From: VRUE01 sp963702955 | GTDB taxonomy: Bacteria; Actinomycetota; Thermoleophilia; Solirubrobacterales; 70-9 | NCBI GenBank assembly: GCA_963702955.1 | Contig: OY969774.1 | Location: 2,170,001 to 2,234,000 of the forward strand | DNA length: 64,000 nucleotides | Reading direction: 5' to 3' | Part shown: positions 1 through 7,993 of the stretch, in pieces | Position numbering within the stretch: position 1 is the first letter of the stretch | How the letters are laid out: every line of letters begins with the position of its first letter | The notes under the pieces: generated by a model | The model's database searches: none | Told to the model about the DNA's origin: nothing | The model's input: only the letters and a program-made list of their open reading frames with translations | Translations under genes and position numbers: made by a program

Positions 1-1917
1 TCCGAAACCCAGTTCAAGCGCGCCGAAGTGACCTTCCCCAAGGGGCTGACGATCAACCCCTCCCAAGCCGAAGGGCTCGCGGTCTGCTCAGAAGCCGACT
101 ACGCGCGTGAGCGCTATGACTCAAAGCCGGGCGAAGGCTGCCCGGAAGCCTCCAAGATCGGCTCGATCCAGATCTCCACCCCGCTGCTGGACGAAGAAGC
201 GCAGGGGTCTCTCTACGTCGCCGCCCCCTACCAGAACCCCGGCGGGAGCCTGATCGCCCTCTACGTGGTCGCCAAGGTCCCCGATCGCGGCATCCTCGTC
301 AAGCAGCCGATCGAGGTCCATCCCGACCCGGTGACCGGACAGCTCGTCGGGGTATCGGACGACGTCCCCCAGCTGCCCTTCAGCTCCTTCAAGCTGCACT
401 TCCGCGAAGGCGGCCGCAGCCCCCTGATCACCCCGCCGGGCTGCGGCACCTTCACCACCACGGCGAAGTTCACCCCCTGGTCGGCCCAGAACCCCGACGA
501 CCCCGACCCCTCCGAAGTGGTCGAACGCCAGGCCTCCTTCACGGTCAACCGCGGAGTCAACGGCGGCGCCTGCCCGCAAGGCCCGGCCCCCTTCCACCCC
601 GGCTTCGAAGCGGGAACCCTGGGCAACCAGGCCGGCAGCTACTCCCCCTTCGTCTTGCACCTGACCCGCGAAGACGGCGAACAGGACATGGGCAAGTTCT
701 CCTTCGTCCTGCCCCCCGGCGTCGTCGGCAAGCTCGCCGGCATCCCCTACTGCCCCGAGGCCGGCATCGCCAGGGCCCAGTCGAGGCAGGGACCCCACGG
801 CGGGCAGGAAGAGCGCAGCGACCCGAGCTGCTCCGCCGCATCGCAGATCGGAAGGACCGTCGCCGGAGCCGGCGTCGGCAACCAGCTCACCTACGTCTCC
901 GGCAAGCTCTACCTGGCAGGGCCCTGGCACGGGGACCCGCTCTCGGTCGTCGCGATCACCCCCGCGGTCGCCGGCCCCTTCGACGTCGGCACGGTGGTCG
1001 TCAGGGAGGCCCTGCGCCTCAACCCCCTCACCGCCCGCGCCGAAGTAGACGGCGCCGCCTCGGACCCGATCCCCCACATCCTCAAGGGCATCCCCTTGAA
1101 CCTGAGGGACCTGCGCGTCTCCGCCGACCGTCCCGAATTCACCCTCAACGCGACCTCCTGCGAACCCTTCCAGGCCGAATCGACGATCTGGGGCGACGGC
1201 ACCGCCCTGCAGCCCCTCGCGCAGACCCCGATCACCCTCTCCTCGCGCTACCAGGCGGCGGGCTGCGCCTCCCTCGGCTTCAAGCCGAAGCTCGCCCTGA
1301 AGCTGAAGGGCGGCACGAAGCGAGGCAAGTTCCCCGCCCTCAACGCCACCTACACCCCCCGTCCCGGCGACGCCAACCTCTCCCGCCTGGCGCTGCTGTT
1401 CCCCCACTCGGAGTTCATCGAACAGGGCCACTTCGGCACGATCTGCACCAGGGTGCAGTTCGCCGCCGGGGCCGGCAACGGCGAACAGTGCCCGCCCGCC
1501 TCCGTCTACGGCCAGGTGACCGCCTACAGTCCCCTGCTCGCAGAACCGCTGAGCGGCCCGGTCTACCTCAGGTCCTCAAGCCACAACCTCCCCGACGCCG
1601 TCTTCGCCCTGCACGGGCTGGTGAACATCGACGTGGTCGTGCGGATCGACTCCAAGGGCGGCGGCCTCAGGGCCACCGTCGAAGGCGCCCCCGACGCCCC
1701 GGTCTCCAAAGCGATCGTCGAGATGCAGGGGGGCCGCAAGGGCCTGTTTATCAACTCGACGAACCTCTGCAAGGGCACGCACAAGGCCCAGGCGGACCTC
1801 GTCGCCCAGAACGGCAAGACCTATGAGTCAAAGCCGGCGCTCGTGGCGAAGTGCCCGAAGGCGAAGAAGGGCAAGAAGAAGCACAAGGCCCACCACAAGC
1901 GCGGAGGCCGCGGATGA
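1..1917 (+). CDS. Large secreted protein A, C-terminal part (5' end outside the window)
   Basis: The reading frame is open from base 1, so the start lies upstream. The visible 638 residues align end to end with the C-terminal half of the 1342-residue protein at 47067-51095 (A'); for example the first visible residues, SETQFKRAEVTFPKG, match SEAQFKRAEVIFPKG there. I recognise no catalytic domain. It is a beta-rich, Gly/Pro-rich exported protein with scattered Cys pairs and a very basic tail (AKKGKKKHKAHHKRGGRG). The basic tail suggests binding to anionic wall polymer or glycan, which is inference. Codon use strongly favours GAA for Glu, like the other secreted proteins here. It ends 11 bp before the convergent toxin gene. 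Confidence 0.8.
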   Translation, partial: SETQFKRAEVTFPKGLTINPSQAEGLAVCSEADYARERYDSKPGEGCPEASKIGSIQISTPLLDEEAQGSLYVAAPYQNPGGSLIALYVVAKVPDRGILVKQPIEVHPDPVTGQLVGVSDDVPQLPFSSFKLHFREGGRSPLITPPGCGTFTTTAKFTPWSAQNPDDPDPSEVVERQASFTVNRGVNGGACPQGPAPFHPGFEAGTLGNQAGSYSPFVLHLTREDGEQDMGKFSFVLPPGVVGKLAGIPYCPEAGIARAQSRQGPHGGQEERSDPSCSAASQIGRTVAGAGVGNQLTYVSGKLYLAGPWHGDPLSVVAITPAVAGPFDVGTVVVREALRLNPLTARAEVDGAASDPIPHILKGIPLNLRDLRVSADRPEFTLNATSCEPFQAESTIWGDGTALQPLAQTPITLSSRYQAAGCASLGFKPKLALKLKGGTKRGKFPALNATYTPRPGDANLSRLALLFPHSEFIEQGHFGTICTRVQFAAGAGNGEQCPPASVYGQVTAYSPLLAEPLSGPVYLRSSSHNLPDAVFALHGLVNIDVVVRIDSKGGGLRATVEGAPDAPVSKAIVEMQGGRKGLFINSTNLCKGTHKAQADLVAQNGKTYESKPALVAKCPKAKKGKKKHKAHHKRGGRG

Positions 1918-1928
1918 CTCTCCTCGTC

Positions 1929-2240
1929 TCAGCCACAGCCGCTCGCCGCGGCCAGCGCCCGGCAGACCTCGTCCATCTTCGCCGTTCCCAGCTCGGTCAT
2001 TCGCCGGGTCAGGAACACCTTCTCCGCCGAGAGAGTGTTCTCGGCGACCAGGAAGGAGGTCGTCGGCATCCCGTCCTCGGGCCCGATCTCGACCTCAGTC
2101 AGCCAGTGGCGTGGGATACCTGTCGCGGGCATTACGACGACATCGCGCAATCGGCCAATGACGTCGTCGCGAGTGAGGATGAGGACGGGTCGCCCCTTTT
2201 CCTCCGGCGGTTCGTGCCACCAGATCTCACCGCGTCTCAC
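1929..2240 (-). CDS. MazF/PemK-family toxin (endoribonuclease)
   Basis: 103 residues, the usual size for MazF/PemK toxins, which cleave mRNA at short sequence motifs. Family hallmarks are visible: the N-terminal RGEIWW, then GRPVLILTRD, a central VVVMPAT strand, and the C-terminal LGTAKMDEVCRAL helix. The start ATG overlaps the stop of the upstream antitoxin by 4 bp (ATGA), the standard coupling in type II toxin-antitoxin operons. The pair sits antisense between protein A and a remnant of a second A-type gene, so it looks like an insertion into the surface-protein array. Substrate specificity cannot be read from the sequence. Confidence 0.85.
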   Translation of the reverse strand: MRRGEIWWHEPPEEKGRPVLILTRDDVIGRLRDVVVMPATGIPRHWLTEVEIGPEDGMPTTSFLVAENTLSAEKVFLTRRMTELGTAKMDEVCRALAAASGCG

Positions 2241-2461
2241 TTTGGCCGGAACTCCTCCCAGTCGAATCCGGCCTTTTCCTCCTCTTCAGTCATGTGCCGC
2301 AGTACTCCGAGCGAGGCGCTGGCACTGAATCGATCCAGGTCGCCCCAGTCGTCGATATTGCGCTCGCCTTCGACTGCGGCTCGCAGCCGCTTGTACTCAG
2401 CCTCGAGTTCGGCTTCGGAGAGTCTGTCAAGCAGCGCGTGCGCTTTCTCTCGGGTCGTCAC
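2237..2461 (-). CDS. Antitoxin partner of the MazF-like toxin
   Basis: Start chosen at GTG 2461, preceded by GGAGG; 74 residues beginning VTTREKAHALLDRLSEAELE. The open frame extends upstream to 2566, but that part is Pro/Arg-rich and unlike an antitoxin. The product is acidic and helical with an N-terminal amphipathic helix, and ends in an acidic segment (EEEEKAGFDWEEF) of the kind that wraps a MazF dimer. Function is inferred mainly from position, size and the 4-bp overlap with the toxin gene; there is no strong family signature. Autoregulation of the operon would be expected for the class, but I saw no clear operator. Confidence 0.65.
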   Translation of the reverse strand: MTTREKAHALLDRLSEAELEAEYKRLRAAVEGERNIDDWGDLDRFSASASLGVLRHMTEEEEKAGFDWEEFRPK

Positions 2462-2574
2462 GGCCTCCAGTCTACCGGCCGGAAGCGATCGCTCGGATTC
2501 GATTCTTTTGCGGGGGGTGGGGTTCGGCCAGGTGAGACAGGACCGCCCCTCGCGAGCGAAAACCAAGCCCGGGC

Positions 2575-2624
2575 AGGACGCAGGGAGGGCTCATAGCAGG
2601 GCTATGGGCCCGACTGAGGACGCA
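2575..2624. repeat. 50-bp stem-loop element, copy 1
   Basis: An 8-bp direct repeat (AGGACGCA, 2575-2582 and 2617-2624) encloses an 11-bp hairpin with a 3-base loop: arms 2587-2597 and 2601-2611, loop AGG, one T-G wobble. A second copy of identical length and layout lies at 47274-47323. The arms differ between copies but pairing is kept (CATAGC/GCTATG here, AGTAGC/GCTACT there). See the findings. Confidence 0.7.
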
Positions 2625-2691
2625 CCCAGGCGCCGGTTTGCAGCCGCAAGGGCGGTGCCTGGATCGACTGGTCGGATTCCGCCCCCCGCCG

Positions 2692-2834
2692 ACCTCTGCA
2701 AGGACACGCACAAGGCCCAGGCGGACCTGACCGCCCAGAACGGCAAGACCTATGAGTCAAAGCCGGCGCTCGTGGCGCAGTGCCCGAAGCGCCACCGCAA
2801 GCACAAGCGCCACGGCAAGGGGAGCCGTCGATGA
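2692..2834 (+). pseudogene. 3' remnant of a second A-type gene
   Basis: 143 bp matching the extreme 3' end of the A family. It encodes DLCKDTHKAQADLTAQ and ends CPKRHRKHKRHGKGSRR before a TGA. The tail matches A' (47067-51095) rather than the adjacent A gene, whose tail differs. The downstream spacer to gene B is also the same as the A'-B' spacer (2781-2890 corresponds to 51042-51151). The simplest reading is that a complete A-type gene once stood directly before B and lost about 3.6 kb internally. No start codon or ribosome-binding site fits the fragment. Confidence 0.75.
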
Positions 2835-2881
2835 CCCCGCGGACCGAAGCCTTCACCCAACCCGAGCGAAAGGAAGCACCG

Positions 2882-5800
2882 ATGCGACGCCTTTGCCTGC
2901 TGACCGCTCTCGCGGCGGCCCTCCTCCTCGTTCCCGCCGCCTCCGCATCTGCCGACGCCCCGGCGGAAATCGTCTTCGCGGGCGAAGGCTCGGGTTGGGT
3001 GAAAGGCGTAGCCGGGAGCGAAGGCGGCGAACCGCACCTCGAATGCCACTGGAACGGCACCGGAATCGACATCGGCATGGACACCGAAAAAGCCACCAAC
3101 CCCAAGCCGGGCGTGTGCAAGACGACGGCCAAAAAAGTCGAAGGCCTGCTCATCAATGGCTTCGGAGTGAGCAGCGAATCCGATCCCGGCTCCAAGCTCC
3201 ATGGGTGGGAAGTCCTGGAAGGAAGCGTCGCCTTCGGCTGCAAATCGCCTGCTACTTCCCAGGGGGAAATTTGCAGTACGTTCAGCCTCGGCAAAGCCCC
3301 GATCAAAATCAAAGCCAGCTTCGAATCCTCCGGCCCCCCGCCGGTCCCCCTGACGATCAACCAACCCGGCAGCGGCTCCGGCCAGGTCAACTGCCAGGTG
3401 ATCGGCGGAGCGCTCGATGAACCCTGCGAAGCGAGCTACCCCGAAGGCACCGAACTGGAACTGATCGCCGCAGCAGGCGAAGGCTCTGAATTCGAAGGCT
3501 TCGAAAACGCCACCGGCTCCGCGGAACCATGCGAAGCCGAAGGCTCCCCCTGCGGCCCCTTCACGCTCGAAGAAGCCTCCGAAGTGGATGCGATCTTCAC
3601 CCTCGAAACCCGCGAACTGGAAATCGAAGAAGAAGGCCCCGGCACGGTCGAAGTCCTCTGCAAGGAAGGAGCGAGCTTCACGGCCTGCGCAAAGCCGCTG
3701 AGCGAACTCGACTACGGGACCGAAGTCAAGCTGACGGCCATCCCCGACACCGGCGCTGAAATAGAAAGCGTCTCGGGCACCGGCTCGGCCACCTCCTGCA
3801 CGGCTTCGCCCTGCACCTTCACGCTCAGCGAAGACTCCGAAGTCTCGGCCGTCTTCGTCCTCGAAACCTTCGCCTTGACGATCGAAACCTCAGGCGAAGG
3901 CTCGGTCGAAGCGCAATGCGACGAAGGCTCGGGCTTCGGCCCCTGCGCCCCGCTCTCAGAACTCCCCTACGGCACCGAGGTAAAGCTCGAAGCCGAAGCG
4001 GAAACCGGCTGGGAGTTCGCCGCCTGGACGGGCGATTGCGACTCGGTCACCGGCAACGAATGCGAACTGGAAGTAGACGCCGACAAGACGGTCGAAGCGA
4101 GCTTCGTCCTGGCCGGCCAGAAGTCGCTGGCGATCGACACCTCCACGGGCACCGGCACCGGCTCGGTCAACTGCGAAGTAAACGGCGGCGAACGAACCGA
4201 CTCCCCCTGCCACCCCGCCTACACCGAAGGCACGCAGCTGAAGCTGATCCCCGCCCCCGGCGCCCACACCGAATTCGCCGGCTATGACACCGGAACCGGC
4301 TCGATCTCCTGCACGGGTAAAGCGAGCTGTCAGTTCACGATCAACGCCAACAGCTCGGTCAACGCCCCGTTCACGAAGATCACCCACACGATCGCGATCA
4401 CCCCCGCCGGCAACGGATCGGGCACGGTCGAATGCAAGTTCGGAGCGGGAAGCTTCGGCTCCTGCGCCGGCCCCCACAACGAGGGCGAAGCGGTCGAAGT
4501 CAAGGCGACCGCCGCGCTGCACTCGAGCTTCACCGGCTTCAGCGCCGGATCGGGCTCCGCATCGGGATGCACCGGCACCGCCAACTGCGTCTTCCCGTTG
4601 GAAGCCGACAGCGCCCTGACCGCGACCTTCACCAAGATCACCCACACGCTGACGATCACCCCCGCCGGCAACGGAACCGGCACGGTCGAATGCAAGTTCG
4701 GAGCGGGAAGCTTCGGCTCCTGCGCGGGCCCCCACAACGAGGGCGAAGCGGTCGAAGTCAAGGGCACCGCCGCGCTGCACTCCAGCTTCGGAGGCTGGAG
4801 CGCCGGCTCGGGCTCCGCTTCGGGATGCACCGGCACCGCCAACTGCGCCTTCAACCTCGAAGCGAACAGCGCCCTGACCGCGACCTTCACCAAGATCACC
4901 CACACGCTGACGATCACCCCCGCCGGCAACGGATCGGGCACGGTCGAATGCAAGTTCGGAGCGGGAAGCTTCGGCTCCTGCGCGGGCCCCCACAACGAGG
5001 GCGAAGCGGTCGAAGTCAAGGGAACCGCCGCGCTGCACTCCAGCTTTGCCGGCTGGAGCGCGGGAAGCGGCTCCGCTTCGGGATGCACCGGCACCGCCAA
5101 CTGCTCCTTCAACCTCGAAGCGAACAGCGCCCTGACCGCGACCTTCACCAAGATCACCCACACGCTGACGATCACCCCCGCCGGCAACGGATCGGGCACG
5201 GTCGAATGCAAGTTCGGAGCGGGAAGCTTCGGCTCCTGCGCGGGCCCCCACAACGAGGGCGAAGCGGTCGAAGTCAAGGGAACCGCCGCGCTGCACTCCA
5301 GCTTTGCCGGCTGGAGCGCGGGAAGCGGCTCCGCTTCGGGATGCACCGGCACCGCCAACTGCTCCTTCAACCTCGAAGCGAACAGCGCCCTGACCGCGAC
5401 CTTCACCAAGATCACCCACACCCTGACGGCGACCGTCACCGGCCCCGGCTCCGTCTCGGCCGGCGCCTCTCCGGCCCCGGTCTCGGGCGCGATCTCAGCC
5501 TGCAAAGAAGCCGCCGGCAGCTGCACCGCCACCTACAACGAGGCCGACACGGTCACCCTCACCGCCACCCCCGGCGCCCACCAGCAGATCGCCTGGGGGG
5601 GCTGTGACTCCCACACCGCGACCACCTGCACGGTCGCGGTGGGCGCCAACACGACGATCACCGAGACCGAAACGACGATCCTCCACACGCTCACCGTCAA
5701 CAAGGCGGGCTCGGGCTCTGGCACGGTGACCTGCAACGGAACCACCTGCGCCTCCACCTACCCCGAGGGCACCGAAGTCACCCTCGCCGCCACTGCGGCC

Positions 5801-6199
5801 TCGGGCTCGAGCTTCGCCGGTTGGAGCGGCGGCGGCTGCTCGGGCACCGGCAGCTGCAAAGTCACCCTCAACGCCGACACCACCGTCACCGCGACCTTCG
5901 ACAAGGAAGCCTCCGGCGGCGGCGGAGGAGGCACGGGCGGAGGGGGCGGCACGCCCCCGCCCCCGCCACCCCCCGCGCAGTGCGTGGTCCCCAAGCTGAA
6001 GGGCAAGACCCTGGGTCAGGCGAAGTCGGCCCTCAGGGCCGCCCAGTGCGCCCTCGGCAAGGTGACCAAGCCGAAGAAGGCGAAGGGAGCGCTCGTGGTC
6101 AAGTCCTCCTCCCCGGGGCCGGGCAAGGCCCTGGCGGCGGGTTCCAAGGTGAACCTGAAGCTCGGCCCGAAGCCGAAGAAGAAGAAGAAGAAGGGGTAG
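2882..6199 (+). CDS. Secreted InlB-type repeat protein B with C-terminal PASTA-like domain
   Basis: Start at ATG 2882 with AAGGAAG upstream; 1105 residues. A signal peptide (RRLCLLTALAAALLLVPAASASA) is followed by about 110 residues of a domain shared with the proteins at 41474 and 51143. Next come divergent InlB B-repeat-like units (GxGxV...C...GTEVxLxAxP...FxGWxG...CTxTANCxFxL), four of them perfect 86-residue tandem units. A Gly stretch and poly-Pro linker (about 1011-1033) lead to a PASTA-like domain (CVVPKLKGKTLGQAKSALRA) and a lysine tail (KPKKKKKKG). Such repeats occur in adhesins and surface proteins, and PASTA domains bind peptidoglycan or muropeptides in other proteins. An adhesin or wall-associated role is inferred. 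Near-identical paralogue: 51143-54436. Confidence 0.85.
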   Translation: MRRLCLLTALAAALLLVPAASASADAPAEIVFAGEGSGWVKGVAGSEGGEPHLECHWNGTGIDIGMDTEKATNPKPGVCKTTAKKVEGLLINGFGVSSESDPGSKLHGWEVLEGSVAFGCKSPATSQGEICSTFSLGKAPIKIKASFESSGPPPVPLTINQPGSGSGQVNCQVIGGALDEPCEASYPEGTELELIAAAGEGSEFEGFENATGSAEPCEAEGSPCGPFTLEEASEVDAIFTLETRELEIEEEGPGTVEVLCKEGASFTACAKPLSELDYGTEVKLTAIPDTGAEIESVSGTGSATSCTASPCTFTLSEDSEVSAVFVLETFALTIETSGEGSVEAQCDEGSGFGPCAPLSELPYGTEVKLEAEAETGWEFAAWTGDCDSVTGNECELEVDADKTVEASFVLAGQKSLAIDTSTGTGTGSVNCEVNGGERTDSPCHPAYTEGTQLKLIPAPGAHTEFAGYDTGTGSISCTGKASCQFTINANSSVNAPFTKITHTIAITPAGNGSGTVECKFGAGSFGSCAGPHNEGEAVEVKATAALHSSFTGFSAGSGSASGCTGTANCVFPLEADSALTATFTKITHTLTITPAGNGTGTVECKFGAGSFGSCAGPHNEGEAVEVKGTAALHSSFGGWSAGSGSASGCTGTANCAFNLEANSALTATFTKITHTLTITPAGNGSGTVECKFGAGSFGSCAGPHNEGEAVEVKGTAALHSSFAGWSAGSGSASGCTGTANCSFNLEANSALTATFTKITHTLTITPAGNGSGTVECKFGAGSFGSCAGPHNEGEAVEVKGTAALHSSFAGWSAGSGSASGCTGTANCSFNLEANSALTATFTKITHTLTATVTGPGSVSAGASPAPVSGAISACKEAAGSCTATYNEADTVTLTATPGAHQQIAWGGCDSHTATTCTVAVGANTTITETETTILHTLTVNKAGSGSGTVTCNGTTCASTYPEGTEVTLAATAASGSSFAGWSGGGCSGTGSCKVTLNADTTVTATFDKEASGGGGGGTGGGGGTPPPPPPPAQCVVPKLKGKTLGQAKSALRAAQCALGKVTKPKKAKGALVVKSSSPGPGKALAAGSKVNLKLGPKPKKKKKKG
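4373..5404 (+). repeat. Four tandem 258-bp units (86 residues each) inside gene B
   Basis: Units begin at 4373, 4631, 4889 and 5147, each opening with an ac-c/g-aagatcacccacac motif encoding TKITHT. The last two units appear identical over 258 bp by eye, and the first two differ at scattered sites. Exact period and in-frame length allow copy-number change by slippage or recombination without breaking the protein. Confidence 0.85.
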
Positions 6200-6658
6200 G
6201 TGAGGCGCTTCTCCGGGCCCCGCGCCGGCGCGCCGGCGATCGCCGCTTTGGCGCTCGTCGCGCTCGCCGCGGGGCCGACCCTCTCGGGCGCCGCCCCGGG
6301 GCATCACCGCACCCGGGCGGTGCTCGCCCGCGCCCAGGCTTCCCCCAAGCGCTCCGCCCACGTCGTGCTGTTGGCCGGGGCGCTCAGCTCCCCCTACAGC
6401 CCCTGCCGGGCGAATCGCGTCGTGCGCTTCTACCACCGCGTCGGCAGCCACAGCTTCCTCTTGAGGCTGAGCCTCGACCCAGACCTGCAGGGCTTCTCCA
6501 GGCGCACCCACCGCACCTCCCCCCAGGGCCGGATCGCGATCGCCGCCAAGGTGGCTGACCCGCGCGCCGGCGCCTACTTCATGACCGCCCCTCCGGAGAG
6601 CCTCGCGGGCGGCACGAGCTGCCTAGGGGCCCACAGCGCCCTGCGCCGGGCGCGCTGA
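6200..6658 (+). CDS. Small secreted protein of unknown function
   Basis: The GTG start abuts the stop of gene B (TAG-GTG), so it is probably translationally coupled to it. 152 residues with an N-terminal signal-like segment (IAALALVALAAGPTLSGAAPG) and a compact extracellular part with two Cys (SPYSPCRANRVVRFYHRVG and GTSCLGAH). I do not recognise the family. The equivalent position in the second cassette, between B' and C', has no such gene. Confidence 0.6.
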   Translation: MRRFSGPRAGAPAIAALALVALAAGPTLSGAAPGHHRTRAVLARAQASPKRSAHVVLLAGALSSPYSPCRANRVVRFYHRVGSHSFLLRLSLDPDLQGFSRRTHRTSPQGRIAIAAKVADPRAGAYFMTAPPESLAGGTSCLGAHSALRRAR

Positions 6659-6662
6659 GGCG

Positions 6663-7925
6663 GTGCTCGCGCTCGCCTCAGGGCCGAGCGCAGGGCGGCG
6701 CCCGCCAGGCCCCGCCCCGGCGGCGCGCGGCGAGCTGGCCGGGCGCCTGCGCTCGCGCCGCGGCGAGATCGAAGAGGCGATGCGCGCCCGCGTCGGCGCG
6801 ATCTCAGACCCCGCCGAGGTCGCCGACCCGGCCTACGCGCAGGGGCTGCGAAGCGCGGTCTCTGCCGCGCTCGAGCACGGCATAGAGGGGCTCAGCTCAA
6901 GCGAGTCCCACCCCCCGCCGGTGCCGGTCGCGCTGCTCGCCCAGGCGCGCCTGGCGGCCCGCAACCGGATCGGCATCGAGGTCGTCATGCGCCGCTACCT
7001 CGCCGGCTACACCCTGCTGGGCGACTTCCTCGTCGAGGAGGCCGAGGCCTCCGGCCTGGGGGGGAGCGCCCTGAAGCGCCTGCTGCGCTCCCAGGCCGCC
7101 CTCCTGGACCGCCTGCTGGCGGCGGTGAGCGCCGAGCACGCCCGCGAGGGCAGACCGTCCCCGGCCTCCGCCGAGCGCCGCCGCCTGGCGCTCGTGCAGC
7201 GCCTCTTGGCCGGCGAGTTCGTCGACCCGGCCGAGCTGCGCTATCCCCTCGAGGCTCACCACCTGGGCCTTCTGTGCGCCGGGCGCGGTGCCGAGGAGCT
7301 CCTCCGCGGGCTCGCCGCCCAAGCCGGCCTCTCGCTGCTCGCGGTGCGCCCCGACCCCGAGACGCTTTGGGCCTGGCTCGGTGGGACGCGCTTGGCCGAC
7401 GTCGTCGAGCTTGCCGTGCGCAGAGCGCCCGCAGGGATCGCGATCGCGATCGGCGAGCCGGGCGAGGGCCTCGCCGGCTGGCGCCTGACCCACCGCCAGG
7501 CGGCGGCGGCGCTGACGGTCGCCAGGTGTGGCTCCGCGCAGGCGGTGCGCTACGCCGACGTCGCCCTGCTCGCCTGCGCCCTGCAGGATGAGTTGTTGAC
7601 CGCCTCGCTGCGCCGGCTCTATCTCGAGCCGCTCGAGGACGAGCGCGACGGGGGGGCGATCGCCAGGGAGACCCTGCGCTCTTTCCTCGGCTCGAACTGC
7701 AACGTCACAGCAACCGCCGCGAAGCTCGGCGTCGCTCGCAAGACCGTCAGCGCCCGCCTGCGCGCGGTCGAGCGGCTCTATGGCTGCTCTTTGGTCGGCT
7801 GTGCGGCCGACTTGGAGGTCGCGCTTCGCTTGCATGAGCTCAGCGCCGACCCCGAGGTGTCGGATCGGGCAATCTTGCCCGCCATGCTCCCCAAATCGGC
7901 ACGCTCGGTATTCCCGCTGCGCTGA
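6663..7925 (+). CDS. PucR/CdaR-type transcriptional regulator
   Basis: 420 residues, GTG start. The N-terminal half resembles the helical RsbRD-like sensor region seen in PucR-family proteins (RNRIGIEVVMRRYLAGYTLL...). The C-terminal 60 residues carry the PucR helix-turn-helix: ETLRSFLGSNCNVTATA, then GVARKTVSARLRAVERLYG. Family members bind DNA and respond to an unknown or metabolic ligand. It follows 4 bp after the small secreted protein and precedes protein C, so it may regulate the surface-protein cassette; that is inference. Glu codons are mostly GAG, unlike the secreted neighbours. No counterpart exists in the second cassette within this window. Confidence 0.8.
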   Translation: MLALASGPSAGRRPPGPAPAARGELAGRLRSRRGEIEEAMRARVGAISDPAEVADPAYAQGLRSAVSAALEHGIEGLSSSESHPPPVPVALLAQARLAARNRIGIEVVMRRYLAGYTLLGDFLVEEAEASGLGGSALKRLLRSQAALLDRLLAAVSAEHAREGRPSPASAERRRLALVQRLLAGEFVDPAELRYPLEAHHLGLLCAGRGAEELLRGLAAQAGLSLLAVRPDPETLWAWLGGTRLADVVELAVRRAPAGIAIAIGEPGEGLAGWRLTHRQAAAALTVARCGSAQAVRYADVALLACALQDELLTASLRRLYLEPLEDERDGGAIARETLRSFLGSNCNVTATAAKLGVARKTVSARLRAVERLYGCSLVGCAADLEVALRLHELSADPEVSDRAILPAMLPKSARSVFPLR

Positions 7926-7993
7926 GAGCATCGGGCCGGTTCATTAGTCACCTGGCAGCGGCCGGTTGGGAGCCGCGGGAGAGGGGAGAGCAG

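Noticed and set aside
1851..2690. Plus-strand frame running from the end of A through the toxin-antitoxin genes
   Set aside because: Out of frame with A and antisense to the toxin genes; only its last 143 bp is a genuine A-type remnant.
4373..5404. CRISPR array or minisatellite
   Set aside because: Units are 258 bp, coding and in frame, without spacers.
3956..5532. Long repetitive minus-strand frames across the B repeats
   Set aside because: They mirror the 258-bp repeat of the coding strand; the repetition comes from the real gene.
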